Position numbers and translations under genes: made by a program | Shown here: positions 15,574 through 22,221 of the stretch, one piece after another | How the letters are laid out: the number at the start of each line of letters is the position of its first letter | Numbering within the stretch: position 1 is the stretch's first letter | The notes under the pieces: model-generated | What the model saw: only the letters and a program-made list of their open reading frames with translations | Database searches by the model: none | What the model was told of the DNA's origin: nothing | Origin: JANMEX01 sp043744175 | GTDB lineage: Bacteria; Pseudomonadota; Alphaproteobacteria; Rhizobiales; Rhizobiaceae | Assembly (NCBI GenBank): GCA_043744175.1 | Contig: JAYTVD010000090.1 | Span: forward strand, 1 to 23,200 | Length of the DNA: 23,200 nt | Direction of reading: 5' to 3'

Positions 15574-15661
15574 GCCCGAGAAGTGGTCGTCAACCGCCCG
15601 GAGACTGCCCGGAAACCGTGCGGAAAGCGCACGGAGAACGCTTGCGGCTAGCACGGACCGT
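15574..15661. repeat. Array of 11-bp imperfect repeats in the lacI / SMP-30 divergent region
   Basis: Four consecutive 11-base units start at 15596, 15607, 15618 and 15629 (GCCCGGAGACT, GCCCGGAAACC, GTGCGGAAAGC, GCACGGAGAAC; consensus GnnCGGARAnn). A related unit lies two periods earlier at 15574 (GCCCGAGAAGT) and another two periods later at 15651 (GCACGGACCGT). The period is about one helical turn, so every CGGA faces the same side of the DNA. Confidence 0.55.
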
Positions 15662-15665
15662 GCTA
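15649..15665. repeat. 17-bp palindrome upstream of the SMP-30 gene
   Basis: TAGCACGG and CCGTGCTA are perfect 8-bp arms around one base. It abuts operator O3 and lies where a -35 box would be expected if TAACAT (15676-15681) is the -10 box. It could be a second regulator site. Confidence 0.6.
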
Positions 15666-15681
15666 ATGATAGCGATAACAT
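15666..15681. promoter_or_regulatory. LacI-family operator O3 (SMP-30 unit)
   Basis: ATGATAGCGATAACAT differs from O1 at one of 16 positions. It ends 29 bases before the SMP-30 start codon, a position suited to repression. Confidence 0.72.
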
Positions 15682-15710
15682 TGAAAATCAAATTTTGGAC
15701 GGAAAGCCCC

Positions 15711-16631
15711 ATGTTCGGTGATGTTGAAGGCACAGGTTTTGAAACTTTGGACCCGCGCTTCGAAAGCTGTTTTGTCGGCCATGTCGCGGTCGAGCGGCTG
15801 TGGACGGGCGGGCGCTGGCTTGAGGGACCGACATGGTTTGCGGCGGGGCGCTATCTGGTATTTTCGGATATTCCCAATAACCGGCTGATGCGCTTTGACG
15901 AAACCGATGGATCGGTTTCGGAACTGCGCAAGCCGTCAAACTTTTGTAATGGAAATACCGTCGACCACCAAGGCCGCATGGTGACGTGCGAGCATCTGAC
16001 ACGGCGCGTGACGCGCACCGAACATGACGGCTCCATCACGGTTATCGCTGATAGCTTTGATGGCAAGCGCCTCAATTCGCCCAATGATGTGGTGGTGCGC
16101 CGCGACGGCACGATTTGGTTTACGGACCCGAGCTACGGCATTTTGACTGACTATGAGGGCGACCGGCAGAGCCAAGAGCAGGACGGCTGCCATGTCTACT
16201 GCGTGGATACCAAGGGCGGCATCACCCGCGTGACTTCGGATTTTGAAAAGCCAAACGGGCTGGCGTTTTCGCCGGATGAAAAGACGCTCTATATCGCCGA
16301 TACGGGCGTGACGCATCAGGCCAATGGTCCCAAACACATTCGCAAATTTGGCGTGAGCGGCGTGGTGCTGAGCGACCAAGGTGTGTTCGCCACCTGCACC
16401 AACGGGCTGTTTGATGGATTCCGTGTGGACCTTGAGGGCCGCATTTGGACCAGTGCGGGCGATGGGGTGCATTGCTATGATCCGGACGGCACGCTGATTG
16501 GCAAGGTGAAAATTCCGGAGATGGTTTCCAATGTGTGCTTTGGCGGGCCAAAGCGCAACCGGCTGTTTATCACAGCGCGGCAGTCGCTTTATTCGGTGTT
16601 TCTGACAGTCAACGGAGCGGCAGCGGGATGA
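15711..16631 (+). CDS. SMP-30/gluconolactonase family lactonase
   Basis: A 306-aa six-bladed beta-propeller of the SMP-30/gluconolactonase/LRE family that hydrolyses sugar-acid lactones. Probable divalent metal ligands are Glu39 (WLEGPTW), Asn182 (KPNGLAFSPDE) and Asp235 (FDGFRVD), with SPNDVVV (123-129) and LYIADTG as family marks. It would supply an open-chain aldonate to the dehydrogenases of the locus. It has no signal peptide, so it is probably cytoplasmic and the lactone must be imported or formed inside. ATG 15711 follows a GGACGGAAAG stretch; the frame is open upstream to 15618 through the operator, which argues against a longer protein. It overlaps the next gene by ATGA. Confidence 0.88.
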   Translation: MFGDVEGTGFETLDPRFESCFVGHVAVERLWTGGRWLEGPTWFAAGRYLVFSDIPNNRLMRFDETDGSVSELRKPSNFCNGNTVDHQGRMVTCEHLTRRVTRTEHDGSITVIADSFDGKRLNSPNDVVVRRDGTIWFTDPSYGILTDYEGDRQSQEQDGCHVYCVDTKGGITRVTSDFEKPNGLAFSPDEKTLYIADTGVTHQANGPKHIRKFGVSGVVLSDQGVFATCTNGLFDGFRVDLEGRIWTSAGDGVHCYDPDGTLIGKVKIPEMVSNVCFGGPKRNRLFITARQSLYSVFLTVNGAAAG

Positions 16632-17503
16632 GTAAGCCCATCATTGCATTTTTAGGTATCGGCCTGATGGGCTTTCCGATGGCACGCAATTTATTGACCG
16701 CAGGCTTTGCTGTCACCGCGTGGAACCGAACGAAATCCAAGGCTGAGGCCCTGGAATCATTCGGCGGCAAGGTCGCAGAGAGCGCGCAAGAGGCGGTGAC
16801 GGGCGCGGATTTCGTCATTACTATGCTTTCGGACGGGCCATCTGTTAGCCAGCTAATGTTTGACGAGCGCGTGGCGTCACATATGGGTGCGGGAACCACA
16901 CTGATTGACATGAGTTCGATCAAACCGAGCGAGGCGCGGGCACATTTTGCTATGCTTGAGGCGATGAACATCAACGCATTGGACGCTCCGGTAAGCGGCG
17001 GCACCAAGGGCGCGGATTTGGCCTCGCTGGCGATTATGGCTGGCGGCGAGGAAGCTGCATTTAACGCAGCAAAATCAGTGCTTTCGGCGATGGGCAGGCC
17101 CACGCATGTTGGCCCCGCAGGTTGCGGCCAGATTGCCAAATTAGCCAATCAAGGCATTGTTGCCATCACCATTGGGGCGGTGGCAGAGGCCATTTTATTG
17201 GCTCAAAAGGCCGGCCTTTCCAAGGGAGCGCTGCGAACGGCACTCGCTGGCGGCTTTGCTGATAGCGTGATTATGCAGCAGCATGGCGCACGGATGGAGG
17301 ATGAAAACTTTGTTCCGGGTGGCCGTTCAGTGTTCCAATTGAAGGACTTAAACAACCTGTTGGACGCCGCAATTGACCTCAATGCAACGCTTCCTCTGGC
17401 GGAATTGCAACGTGATCGGTTTGAACATTTAGTCGGCGAACTAAATGGCGGCGATTTGGACCATGCGGCGTTGTTTTTGGAGCTGAGGGCGAGGCAGGGG
17501 TAG
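16628..17503 (+). CDS. NADP-type beta-hydroxyacid dehydrogenase (GarR/HIBADH-like), copy 2
   Basis: A 291-aa beta-hydroxyacid dehydrogenase, paralogous to the gene at 9739-10632. It has GIGLMG near the N-terminus, DAPVSGGTKGADLASLAIMAGG from 119, the catalytic Lys171 in GCGQIAKLANQ, and QLKDLNNLLDAA. The second beta-strand ends in WNRTKSK, a pattern usual for NADP-linked members, whereas copy 1 has FDLDS. Substrate unknown; tartronate semialdehyde or a related keto sugar acid is plausible. The start ATG overlaps the SMP-30 stop (ATGA) with AGCGGGA before it, so the two are translationally coupled. No terminator was seen after it. Confidence 0.87.
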   Translation: MSKPIIAFLGIGLMGFPMARNLLTAGFAVTAWNRTKSKAEALESFGGKVAESAQEAVTGADFVITMLSDGPSVSQLMFDERVASHMGAGTTLIDMSSIKPSEARAHFAMLEAMNINALDAPVSGGTKGADLASLAIMAGGEEAAFNAAKSVLSAMGRPTHVGPAGCGQIAKLANQGIVAITIGAVAEAILLAQKAGLSKGALRTALAGGFADSVIMQQHGARMEDENFVPGGRSVFQLKDLNNLLDAAIDLNATLPLAELQRDRFEHLVGELNGGDLDHAALFLELRARQG

Positions 17504-17563
17504 GTTTGGCAGGTTATTTGCACCTAATGTTTATCGTTATTTACACTCATTTGTATTGTCTGC

Positions 17564-17592
17564 TTGACATTGCAACCGTTCGGGGTTAGGTT
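17564..17592 (+). promoter_or_regulatory. Promoter of the AIPR-like module
   Basis: A perfect TTGACA (17564-17569) is 17 bases from TAGGTT (17587-17592). Transcription would begin close to 17598, exactly where the first hairpin of the leader starts. Confidence 0.6.
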
Positions 17593-17597
17593 GAGCC

Positions 17598-17765
17598 ACT
17601 TCTGAAAAGAAGTTGAAATGAAACCTGAGAATGGTTTCGGAAAGTCCCAGCGGCCGGATGGCTGTAAAGCAGATAGTCTAGTCGGATGATTGGGCACTGT
17701 TGCGCTATTAAAGCGCCGTCGGCTGGGTCCGATCGAAATTGTTCTCCTATTTTGGAGAGCTAAAT
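17598..17765 (+). ncRNA. Highly structured leader RNA with a sequestered ribosome binding site
   Basis: From the predicted start point the RNA can form ACTTCT-GAAA-AGAAGT (17598-17613, GNRA tetraloop), GAAACC/GGTTTC (17620-17638), a long-range CCCAGC/GCTGGG closing stem (17646-17651 with 17722-17727), TCGGA/TCCGA (17682-17686 with 17728-17732) and GCGCT/AGCGC (17702-17716). The last hairpin pairs TTCTCC (17742-17747) with GGAGAG (17754-17759) around a six-base loop and hides the whole Shine-Dalgarno sequence of the following gene. Some alternatives compete (CCCA can also pair with TGGG at 17691-17694), as in switching RNAs. It fits no RNA family I recognise. It could be a cis-regulator or an independent RNA partner of the protein. 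Confidence 0.55.
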
Positions 17766-19124
17766 ATGAACCCTGAGAAAATTATTGTTAGATTTGAGCA
17801 AGTCCATGAGCAGGTCGAAGGGCCTGTTAAGAGGATTATTGGATTTGTTCGAGCGCGAAACATGCTTTCGCTATTCGATGCGGCGGATTTAGAGGCCAAC
17901 CCGCGCGAAGCTAAATCCGGTGCAGTGACAAATGATATCATTGAAAGCATCCGTGAAACGCCTGACACTTTCCCATTTAAGACAAAGGGCATTCTTGTCG
18001 GCACATCAAACTATGAATCGCTGCAACGCAATCGCTATGAGCTTCGTTTTGAGAATTCAAAGGTCGAGGGAATACTCGACGGCGGGCACAACATGCTCGC
18101 CATCGGTACCTATATTCTTTCTAAGGCGATTGGCGACGACAAGTTTCAAAAGCGAGTAAAAAGCTGGAGCCAATTCAAAGATTTTTGGAACGAATATCGT
18201 TCGGAAGTAACTCAACTCAAGAATGATGAAGTGGCTGGAAGCGCTCTAAACTTTCTTATACCGATAGAGATATTGGTGCCTTCAGACCTTGATGATGAAG
18301 AGTCCGTTGAGAACTTTGTACAGTCTTTACACGATATTTGTGCCGCCAGAAACCATAATGTCGAATTGCGCGAAGAGACCAAAGCAAATCAGCGCGGATA
18401 TTATGCCGAGCTCAGAAAGGCACTTCCCGAATATATTAGGGATCGTGTCGAATGGAAGACCAATGACGGAGGAGAGATAAAAGTCCGCGATTTAGTGGCA
18501 CTTTCATGGATTCCTTTGTCGAAGGTTAAACTGCCTAGTGAAATAAGTGTTGCGCCACAAACTATTTATAGCAGCAAGGGAAAGTGCGTCGAAGAGTTCA
18601 ACAGGCTAATGAGCGACGAACAAGTTTCGAAGTCAACTAGTGGGGATTACACTCACGAATTGCACAACGCATCAATCGGCAGTGCACTGAAGATTGCTGG
18701 TGAAATTCCGGAGCTTTATGACCAAATTTATATTGCCTTTCCGTATGCTTACAATGGTGATGGTGAAGGCAGATTCGGCGCTCGAACTGGACTTGTGAAA
18801 CAAGCGAAAGACATGAAGTCAAAACCAACGACGCATTTCACCAACAGGCTAGTGGACTATGCGTATCCCGATGGATTGATTATGCCGCTTGTGTATGGAC
18901 TTAGGGCACTCATGTCGGTTGATGATAAGGGGAATCTTAGATGGGACGAAAACCCCGCGAAGTTCATCGGAGAATGCCTTGATGCGATCGTCAGAAAATA
19001 TCGTGTGCTAATTAACGCGCATCTTATGAACCCACAAAAAATATCAAAAGACGCTGGCTCCTATGAACTTGTTCTAGATGCGTTTGAATCTGAACTTATA
19101 AAACGTCGCGAACTTGGAAAGTGA
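17766..19124 (+). CDS. AIPR/DGQHR-like protein, possible phage-defence factor
   Basis: A 452-aa soluble protein without signal or membrane segments. FPFKTKGILVG (about 70-80) followed by VEGILDGGHNMLAI (100-112) matches the order seen in AIPR-type proteins: a KNNGI-like strand, then an N/DGGQ/H-x-x motif. IPIEILV (166-172) and ICAARNHNVELREETKANQRGYYAELRKAL (about 191-220) resemble their A-x-N-x-Q-x-V region. AIPR proteins (PF10592) are linked to abortive infection, but the biochemical activity of this branch is not known to me, and the assignment is by motif memory. ATG 17766 has GGAGAG six bases upstream, held in a hairpin; an in-frame start at 17739 would lie inside the leader. Base use appears more AT-rich than in the flanking sugar-acid genes. 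The next gene follows after 8 bases. Confidence 0.6.
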   Translation: MNPEKIIVRFEQVHEQVEGPVKRIIGFVRARNMLSLFDAADLEANPREAKSGAVTNDIIESIRETPDTFPFKTKGILVGTSNYESLQRNRYELRFENSKVEGILDGGHNMLAIGTYILSKAIGDDKFQKRVKSWSQFKDFWNEYRSEVTQLKNDEVAGSALNFLIPIEILVPSDLDDEESVENFVQSLHDICAARNHNVELREETKANQRGYYAELRKALPEYIRDRVEWKTNDGGEIKVRDLVALSWIPLSKVKLPSEISVAPQTIYSSKGKCVEEFNRLMSDEQVSKSTSGDYTHELHNASIGSALKIAGEIPELYDQIYIAFPYAYNGDGEGRFGARTGLVKQAKDMKSKPTTHFTNRLVDYAYPDGLIMPLVYGLRALMSVDDKGNLRWDENPAKFIGECLDAIVRKYRVLINAHLMNPQKISKDAGSYELVLDAFESELIKRRELGK

Positions 19125-19132
19125 GGTGTTAC

Positions 19133-19438
19133 ATGGCGAGAGCAAAACCTAGTGGAATTTCATTAACATCCAGAGACGCTAGTTTGGTGAAGGGTATGCT
19201 GAGGCGAGGCGACAGGCAGCATGATATTGCCGCGTGGTTTGGCGTAAACGGCGGCAGAATCGCTGAAATATCGACGGGATTCTCATTCGCAGCGGTCCAA
19301 GCAGCAGGTATGGCTGACTTACCACCTGCTGGCCCATACCCGTCAGCGAAGGAAGCGTCCATTGCGATTTCGGCATTGAGTGCCGCAAAGATAGCTATCG
19401 CCAACGCAGAGGCGTTATTGAATCGGCATCACGCTTAA
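19133..19438 (+). CDS. Small helix-turn-helix protein linked to the AIPR-like gene
   Basis: A 101-aa protein with an N-terminal DNA-binding-like region: LTSRDASLVKGMLRRGDRQHDIAAWFGVNGGRIAEISTG (about 10-48), where RQHDIAAWFGVNGGRIAEI reads as a helix-turn-helix of resolvase or Trp-repressor-like form. A short proline-rich linker (LPPAGPYPS) leads to an alanine-rich C-terminal helix. I recall similar small unnamed proteins in many alphaproteobacterial genomes. ATG 19133 is 8 bases after the previous stop, and its Shine-Dalgarno GAGG overlaps that stop, so the two genes are coupled. It may repress the module or act with the AIPR-like protein; neither is shown by sequence. Confidence 0.7.
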   Translation: MARAKPSGISLTSRDASLVKGMLRRGDRQHDIAAWFGVNGGRIAEISTGFSFAAVQAAGMADLPPAGPYPSAKEASIAISALSAAKIAIANAEALLNRHHA

Positions 19439-19445
19439 GCTAGTT

Positions 19446-19478
19446 AGGGGCGACGAGAATTTATGTCGCCCCTTTGTT
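19446..19478 (+). terminator. Intrinsic terminator closing the AIPR-like module
   Basis: A perfect 9-bp stem AGGGGCGAC/GTCGCCCCT (19446-19454 with 19465-19473) with a 10-base loop is followed by TTTGTT. It lies 8 bases after the small HTH gene. On the minus strand no T tract follows, so it does not serve the convergent ThuA gene. Confidence 0.85.
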
Positions 19479-19530
19479 ATAATTACTATATCGCGCTTGA
19501 GTTGGCGCAACATTGCTGCTTTACCGACAA

Positions 19531-20175
19531 CTACCGCGCTGCCCAGACCATGCCTCTTTCAAATATCGTCTTCATCTGCGGCACAGCGAACTCATCGGCT
19601 GTGTGGCCGAGCGCGGAGTAGAAAACGCGGCCTTTGCCGTAGTGGCGTTTCCAGACGACCGGCATAACAACACCGGCTATGCCTTCAAAATGCTCATCAG
19701 TGAATGTGGTGGTTGCCAGCACGTGGTTGGAGGGGTCGATGTGCATGTAATATTGCTCAGATTTGTAGGCAAAATCGGTGATGCCCGCCATAACCGGATC
19801 AGTAGGGGCGCTGATGTTGACGGTGTAATCAATGATATTGCCGGGGTGGGACACCCATTGGCCGCCCGTCATAAACTGATATTCGGTCTCGTTGCGAAAG
19901 GCATCGCACATCATGCCGTGGCAACCGGCAAGGCCAGTACCTGCGCGAACCGTGGCGCAGAGGTTGGCGACCTCGTCTTTCTCGATTGTGGACATGGTAA
20001 TCATCGGCACGATGAGACTAAAGCGGCCAAGATCAGGATCAGCGAAGGCTTTGGTGGAGGTTTCAACATTCACCTCAAAGCCGTGACTGACCAGCAGATC
20101 CCGCGCGATGTTGGCGCTGCGCTCCGGCGTGTGGCCTTCCCAGCCGCCCCAAACGATGAGTGCTTTTTTCGACAT
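19531..20175 (-). CDS. ThuA-like domain protein
   Basis: A 214-aa protein of the ThuA family (PF06283), with a class I glutamine-amidotransferase-like fold. Landmarks are ALIVWGGWEGHTPERSANIARDLL, the turn GTGLAGCHGMMCDAF, the histidines of YYMHIDPSNHVLATTTF, and GKGRVFYSALGHTADEF. In rhizobia ThuA works with ThuB in trehalose and related disaccharide use, oxidising to 3-keto sugars or acting on them. No ThuB or sugar transporter is adjacent here, so the substrate is open. ATG 20175 has GAAGGAAA upstream. It lies 18 bases downstream of the GST gene and is probably co-transcribed with it. Confidence 0.85.
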   Translation of the reverse strand: MSKKALIVWGGWEGHTPERSANIARDLLVSHGFEVNVETSTKAFADPDLGRFSLIVPMITMSTIEKDEVANLCATVRAGTGLAGCHGMMCDAFRNETEYQFMTGGQWVSHPGNIIDYTVNISAPTDPVMAGITDFAYKSEQYYMHIDPSNHVLATTTFTDEHFEGIAGVVMPVVWKRHYGKGRVFYSALGHTADEFAVPQMKTIFERGMVWAAR

Positions 20176-20193
20176 TTGTAATTTCCTTCGGGG

Positions 20194-20808
20194 TTATGCG
20201 GCTAGTCCGGCGAATGGGTCGCGCCATGCGTCAATTTCATTCAGGCGGTTATGCCATTTGGCGATATTTTTATAGTCCTCAAGCGGCATTTTGGCCTCTT
20301 CGGCAAATGGCAGCGCGGTGGCCGCACGGAAATCGGCATAGGTCAGACGGTCGTCCATCAGCCATGTGCGACTCGCTAGAATTTCATCCAAAATAGGGGC
20401 AAAGCGCTTCAGGTCTTGCGTGGCACTGGCCAGCGCCGGCTCATTTTTCGGCCCGCCAATATATTTGGGGCGGATGATGTTTTCAAAATAATAGGCATCG
20501 CAAGCTCTGGTAAAATGGTGCGTGCCCCAGCTGATCCAACGCAGCGTTTCGGGCAGCAAACCACCAGCGGCGAAAAAGTCATTGCCGGCGATGGCCGAAA
20601 GGCGCGCCGCGATGGCATCGGTTTCCCACAGGCTGACCCCGTTTTCGACCAGCACGGGGGCCAGCGTATTCGGGTTGATGGGGCGAAACGCGTCTTCGTT
20701 TCGTGGGTCGCGCGGATTGGCGCGGATGAATTCGACTGGTGACTTCAAATGTTTTGCCACCGCAACGGCGACGCGCGGATTGAGATTGGGCGAATAATAG
20801 AGCTTCAA
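20194..20808 (-). CDS. Glutathione S-transferase family protein
   Basis: A 204-aa GST. The N-terminal thioredoxin fold (MKLYYSPNLNPRVAVAVAKHL) includes the cis-proline region NTLAPVLVENG and the glutathione-binding ETDAIAARL. The all-alpha C-terminal domain has the N-capping box LTYADFRAATALPFA. The catalytic residue is probably a Ser or Asn in SPNLNPR rather than a Cys. Substrate unknown. The start is a TTG (20806-20808) with a very strong GGAGG five bases before it, and no in-frame ATG would keep the first strand. It is the first gene of the GST-ThuA unit and divergent from the MFS gene. Confidence 0.88.
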   Translation of the reverse strand: MKLYYSPNLNPRVAVAVAKHLKSPVEFIRANPRDPRNEDAFRPINPNTLAPVLVENGVSLWETDAIAARLSAIAGNDFFAAGGLLPETLRWISWGTHHFTRACDAYYFENIIRPKYIGGPKNEPALASATQDLKRFAPILDEILASRTWLMDDRLTYADFRAATALPFAEEAKMPLEDYKNIAKWHNRLNEIDAWRDPFAGLAA

Positions 20809-20976
20809 ACTTTCCTCCCAAAAAGCTTACAACGCGTGCCACTCATGAATAATTAGTATCCTATCCATCACTTCAAAAGAGGTGACAGAGCGGGTGGGTC
20901 TCGCTAAGTTACGTGACAGACTATGCCCTTGCGCCGTTCGCTTTGGCAAGACCCTCCCGCCTGCCGAAAGCTTTCC

Positions 20977-22221
20977 ATGCAAACTCCTGATACCACCCCC
21001 GCACCGGCAGATAGATTTGCCGCTTTCCGTCATCGTCCGTATTTTTTGTTCTGGGTGGCGCGGTTTGTGGCTAGTTTTGCGGTGCAGATTGTGGCCGTGT
21101 CGGTGGCTTGGCAGGTCTATGATATCACGCGTGATCCGTTTTATCTGGGCCTCGTCGGCATATTGCAATTTGCACCCTCACTCCTGCTGGTGCTGGTCAC
21201 GGGCGCGGCGTCTGACCGGTTTGGACGGCGGATGATTATGGCAGTTTGCATTGGTGTGGAAACTATTTGTGCCCTGCTGATGCTTTATTTCACCATTAAA
21301 GGCCTCCACTCTGTGACGCCGATATTTGCGACGCTTGTGCTTATGGGCACGGCGCGCGCGTTCTTTGGTCCGGCGGCATCATCGCTGGCGGCCAATGTGG
21401 TGCCGAAGGAAGATTTCGGCAATGCGGTTTCGTGGAGTTCGTCAGCCTGGCAGATTGCCAGCATTGTCGGCCCTGTGGCGGGCGGGCTGCTATATGGTGT
21501 GTCGCCAATTGTGGCCTATTCGGTCGCAGCTGTGATGCTGGCGGTGTCATGTCTTTGCGTGATCCAAATTCCAAAACCAGCGCAGCATGACCGTAGCGGG
21601 ACCAACATGCTGGAAAATATCATGGGCGGTTTCAATTATATTTACCGCGAGAAGATCGTGCTTGGCGCGGTCTCGCTGGATATGTTTGCCGTGCTGCTTG
21701 GCGGCGCGGTGGCGCTGCTGCCGGTCTATGCGCGCGATATTTTGGTGCTCGGTCCGTGGGGCCTTGGGCTTCTTCGTGCGGCGCCGGGCGTTGGCGCAGT
21801 TGCGGTTGCGCTATGGTTGGCAGGCCATCCCATCCGCAATCATGCCGGTTTTATTCTGTTTATCGCGGTGGCGCTGTTTGGCCTGTTTACCACCATCTTC
21901 GGCGTTTCAACCGTGCCATGGCTCTCGATCGCTGCACTGGCGCTGCTTGGCGCGGCGGATGGGATTAGCGTTTATATCCGCGAAGTGCTGGTGCAGCTTT
22001 GGACGCCCGATGAGCTGCGCGGGCGGGTGAACGCCGTAAACATGGTGTTTGTCGGCGCGAGCAATGAGCTGGGCGAGTTCCGCGCCGGCATGATGGCATC
22101 GGGCTTTGGCGCGGTTCCGGCGGTTGTGTTTGGAGGGGTTGCCTCTATCGCCGTTGCAGGGCTATGGGCCGCACGATTTCCCGCGCTGCGCAATGCCAAG
22201 AGCCTGTCTGGTAGAAACTAA
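20977..22221 (+). CDS. MFS transporter, EntS/MFS_3-like exporter
   Basis: A 414-aa major facilitator with about 12 membrane segments. FRHRPYFLFWVARFVASFAVQIVAVSVAWQVYDITRDPFYLGLVGILQFAP is the classical start of the EntS/MFS_3 group (siderophore and drug exporters), and motif A appears as GAASDRFGRRMIM between segments 2 and 3. ELRGRVNAVNMVFVGASNELGEFRAG near the C-terminus is also typical. Cargo unknown; no siderophore genes are near. ATG 20977 has GAAAG seven bases before it; an in-frame ATG at 20923 would add 18 unusual residues. The stop codon overlaps that of the convergent TerB-like gene. Confidence 0.88.
   Translation: MQTPDTTPAPADRFAAFRHRPYFLFWVARFVASFAVQIVAVSVAWQVYDITRDPFYLGLVGILQFAPSLLLVLVTGAASDRFGRRMIMAVCIGVETICALLMLYFTIKGLHSVTPIFATLVLMGTARAFFGPAASSLAANVVPKEDFGNAVSWSSSAWQIASIVGPVAGGLLYGVSPIVAYSVAAVMLAVSCLCVIQIPKPAQHDRSGTNMLENIMGGFNYIYREKIVLGAVSLDMFAVLLGGAVALLPVYARDILVLGPWGLGLLRAAPGVGAVAVALWLAGHPIRNHAGFILFIAVALFGLFTTIFGVSTVPWLSIAALALLGAADGISVYIREVLVQLWTPDELRGRVNAVNMVFVGASNELGEFRAGMMASGFGAVPAVVFGGVASIAVAGLWAARFPALRNAKSLSGRN

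Noticed and set aside
16609..17148. 179-codon minus-strand frame across the second beta-hydroxyacid dehydrogenase
   Set aside because: Antisense shadow; the plus-strand frame carries every family motif.
19000..19030. R-x5-H (RVLINAH) near the C-terminus of the AIPR-like protein as a HEPN ribonuclease motif
   Set aside because: A single loose match without the surrounding HEPN pattern; such spacing occurs by chance.
17504..19530. Flanking direct repeats or attachment sites around the AIPR-like cassette
   Set aside because: I compared both flanks by eye and found no convincing repeat; no integrase or tRNA gene adjoins.
19513..20181. 222-codon plus-strand frame across the ThuA-like gene
   Set aside because: It is an exact antisense shadow of a gene with clear ThuA motifs, and its protein has no recognisable domain.
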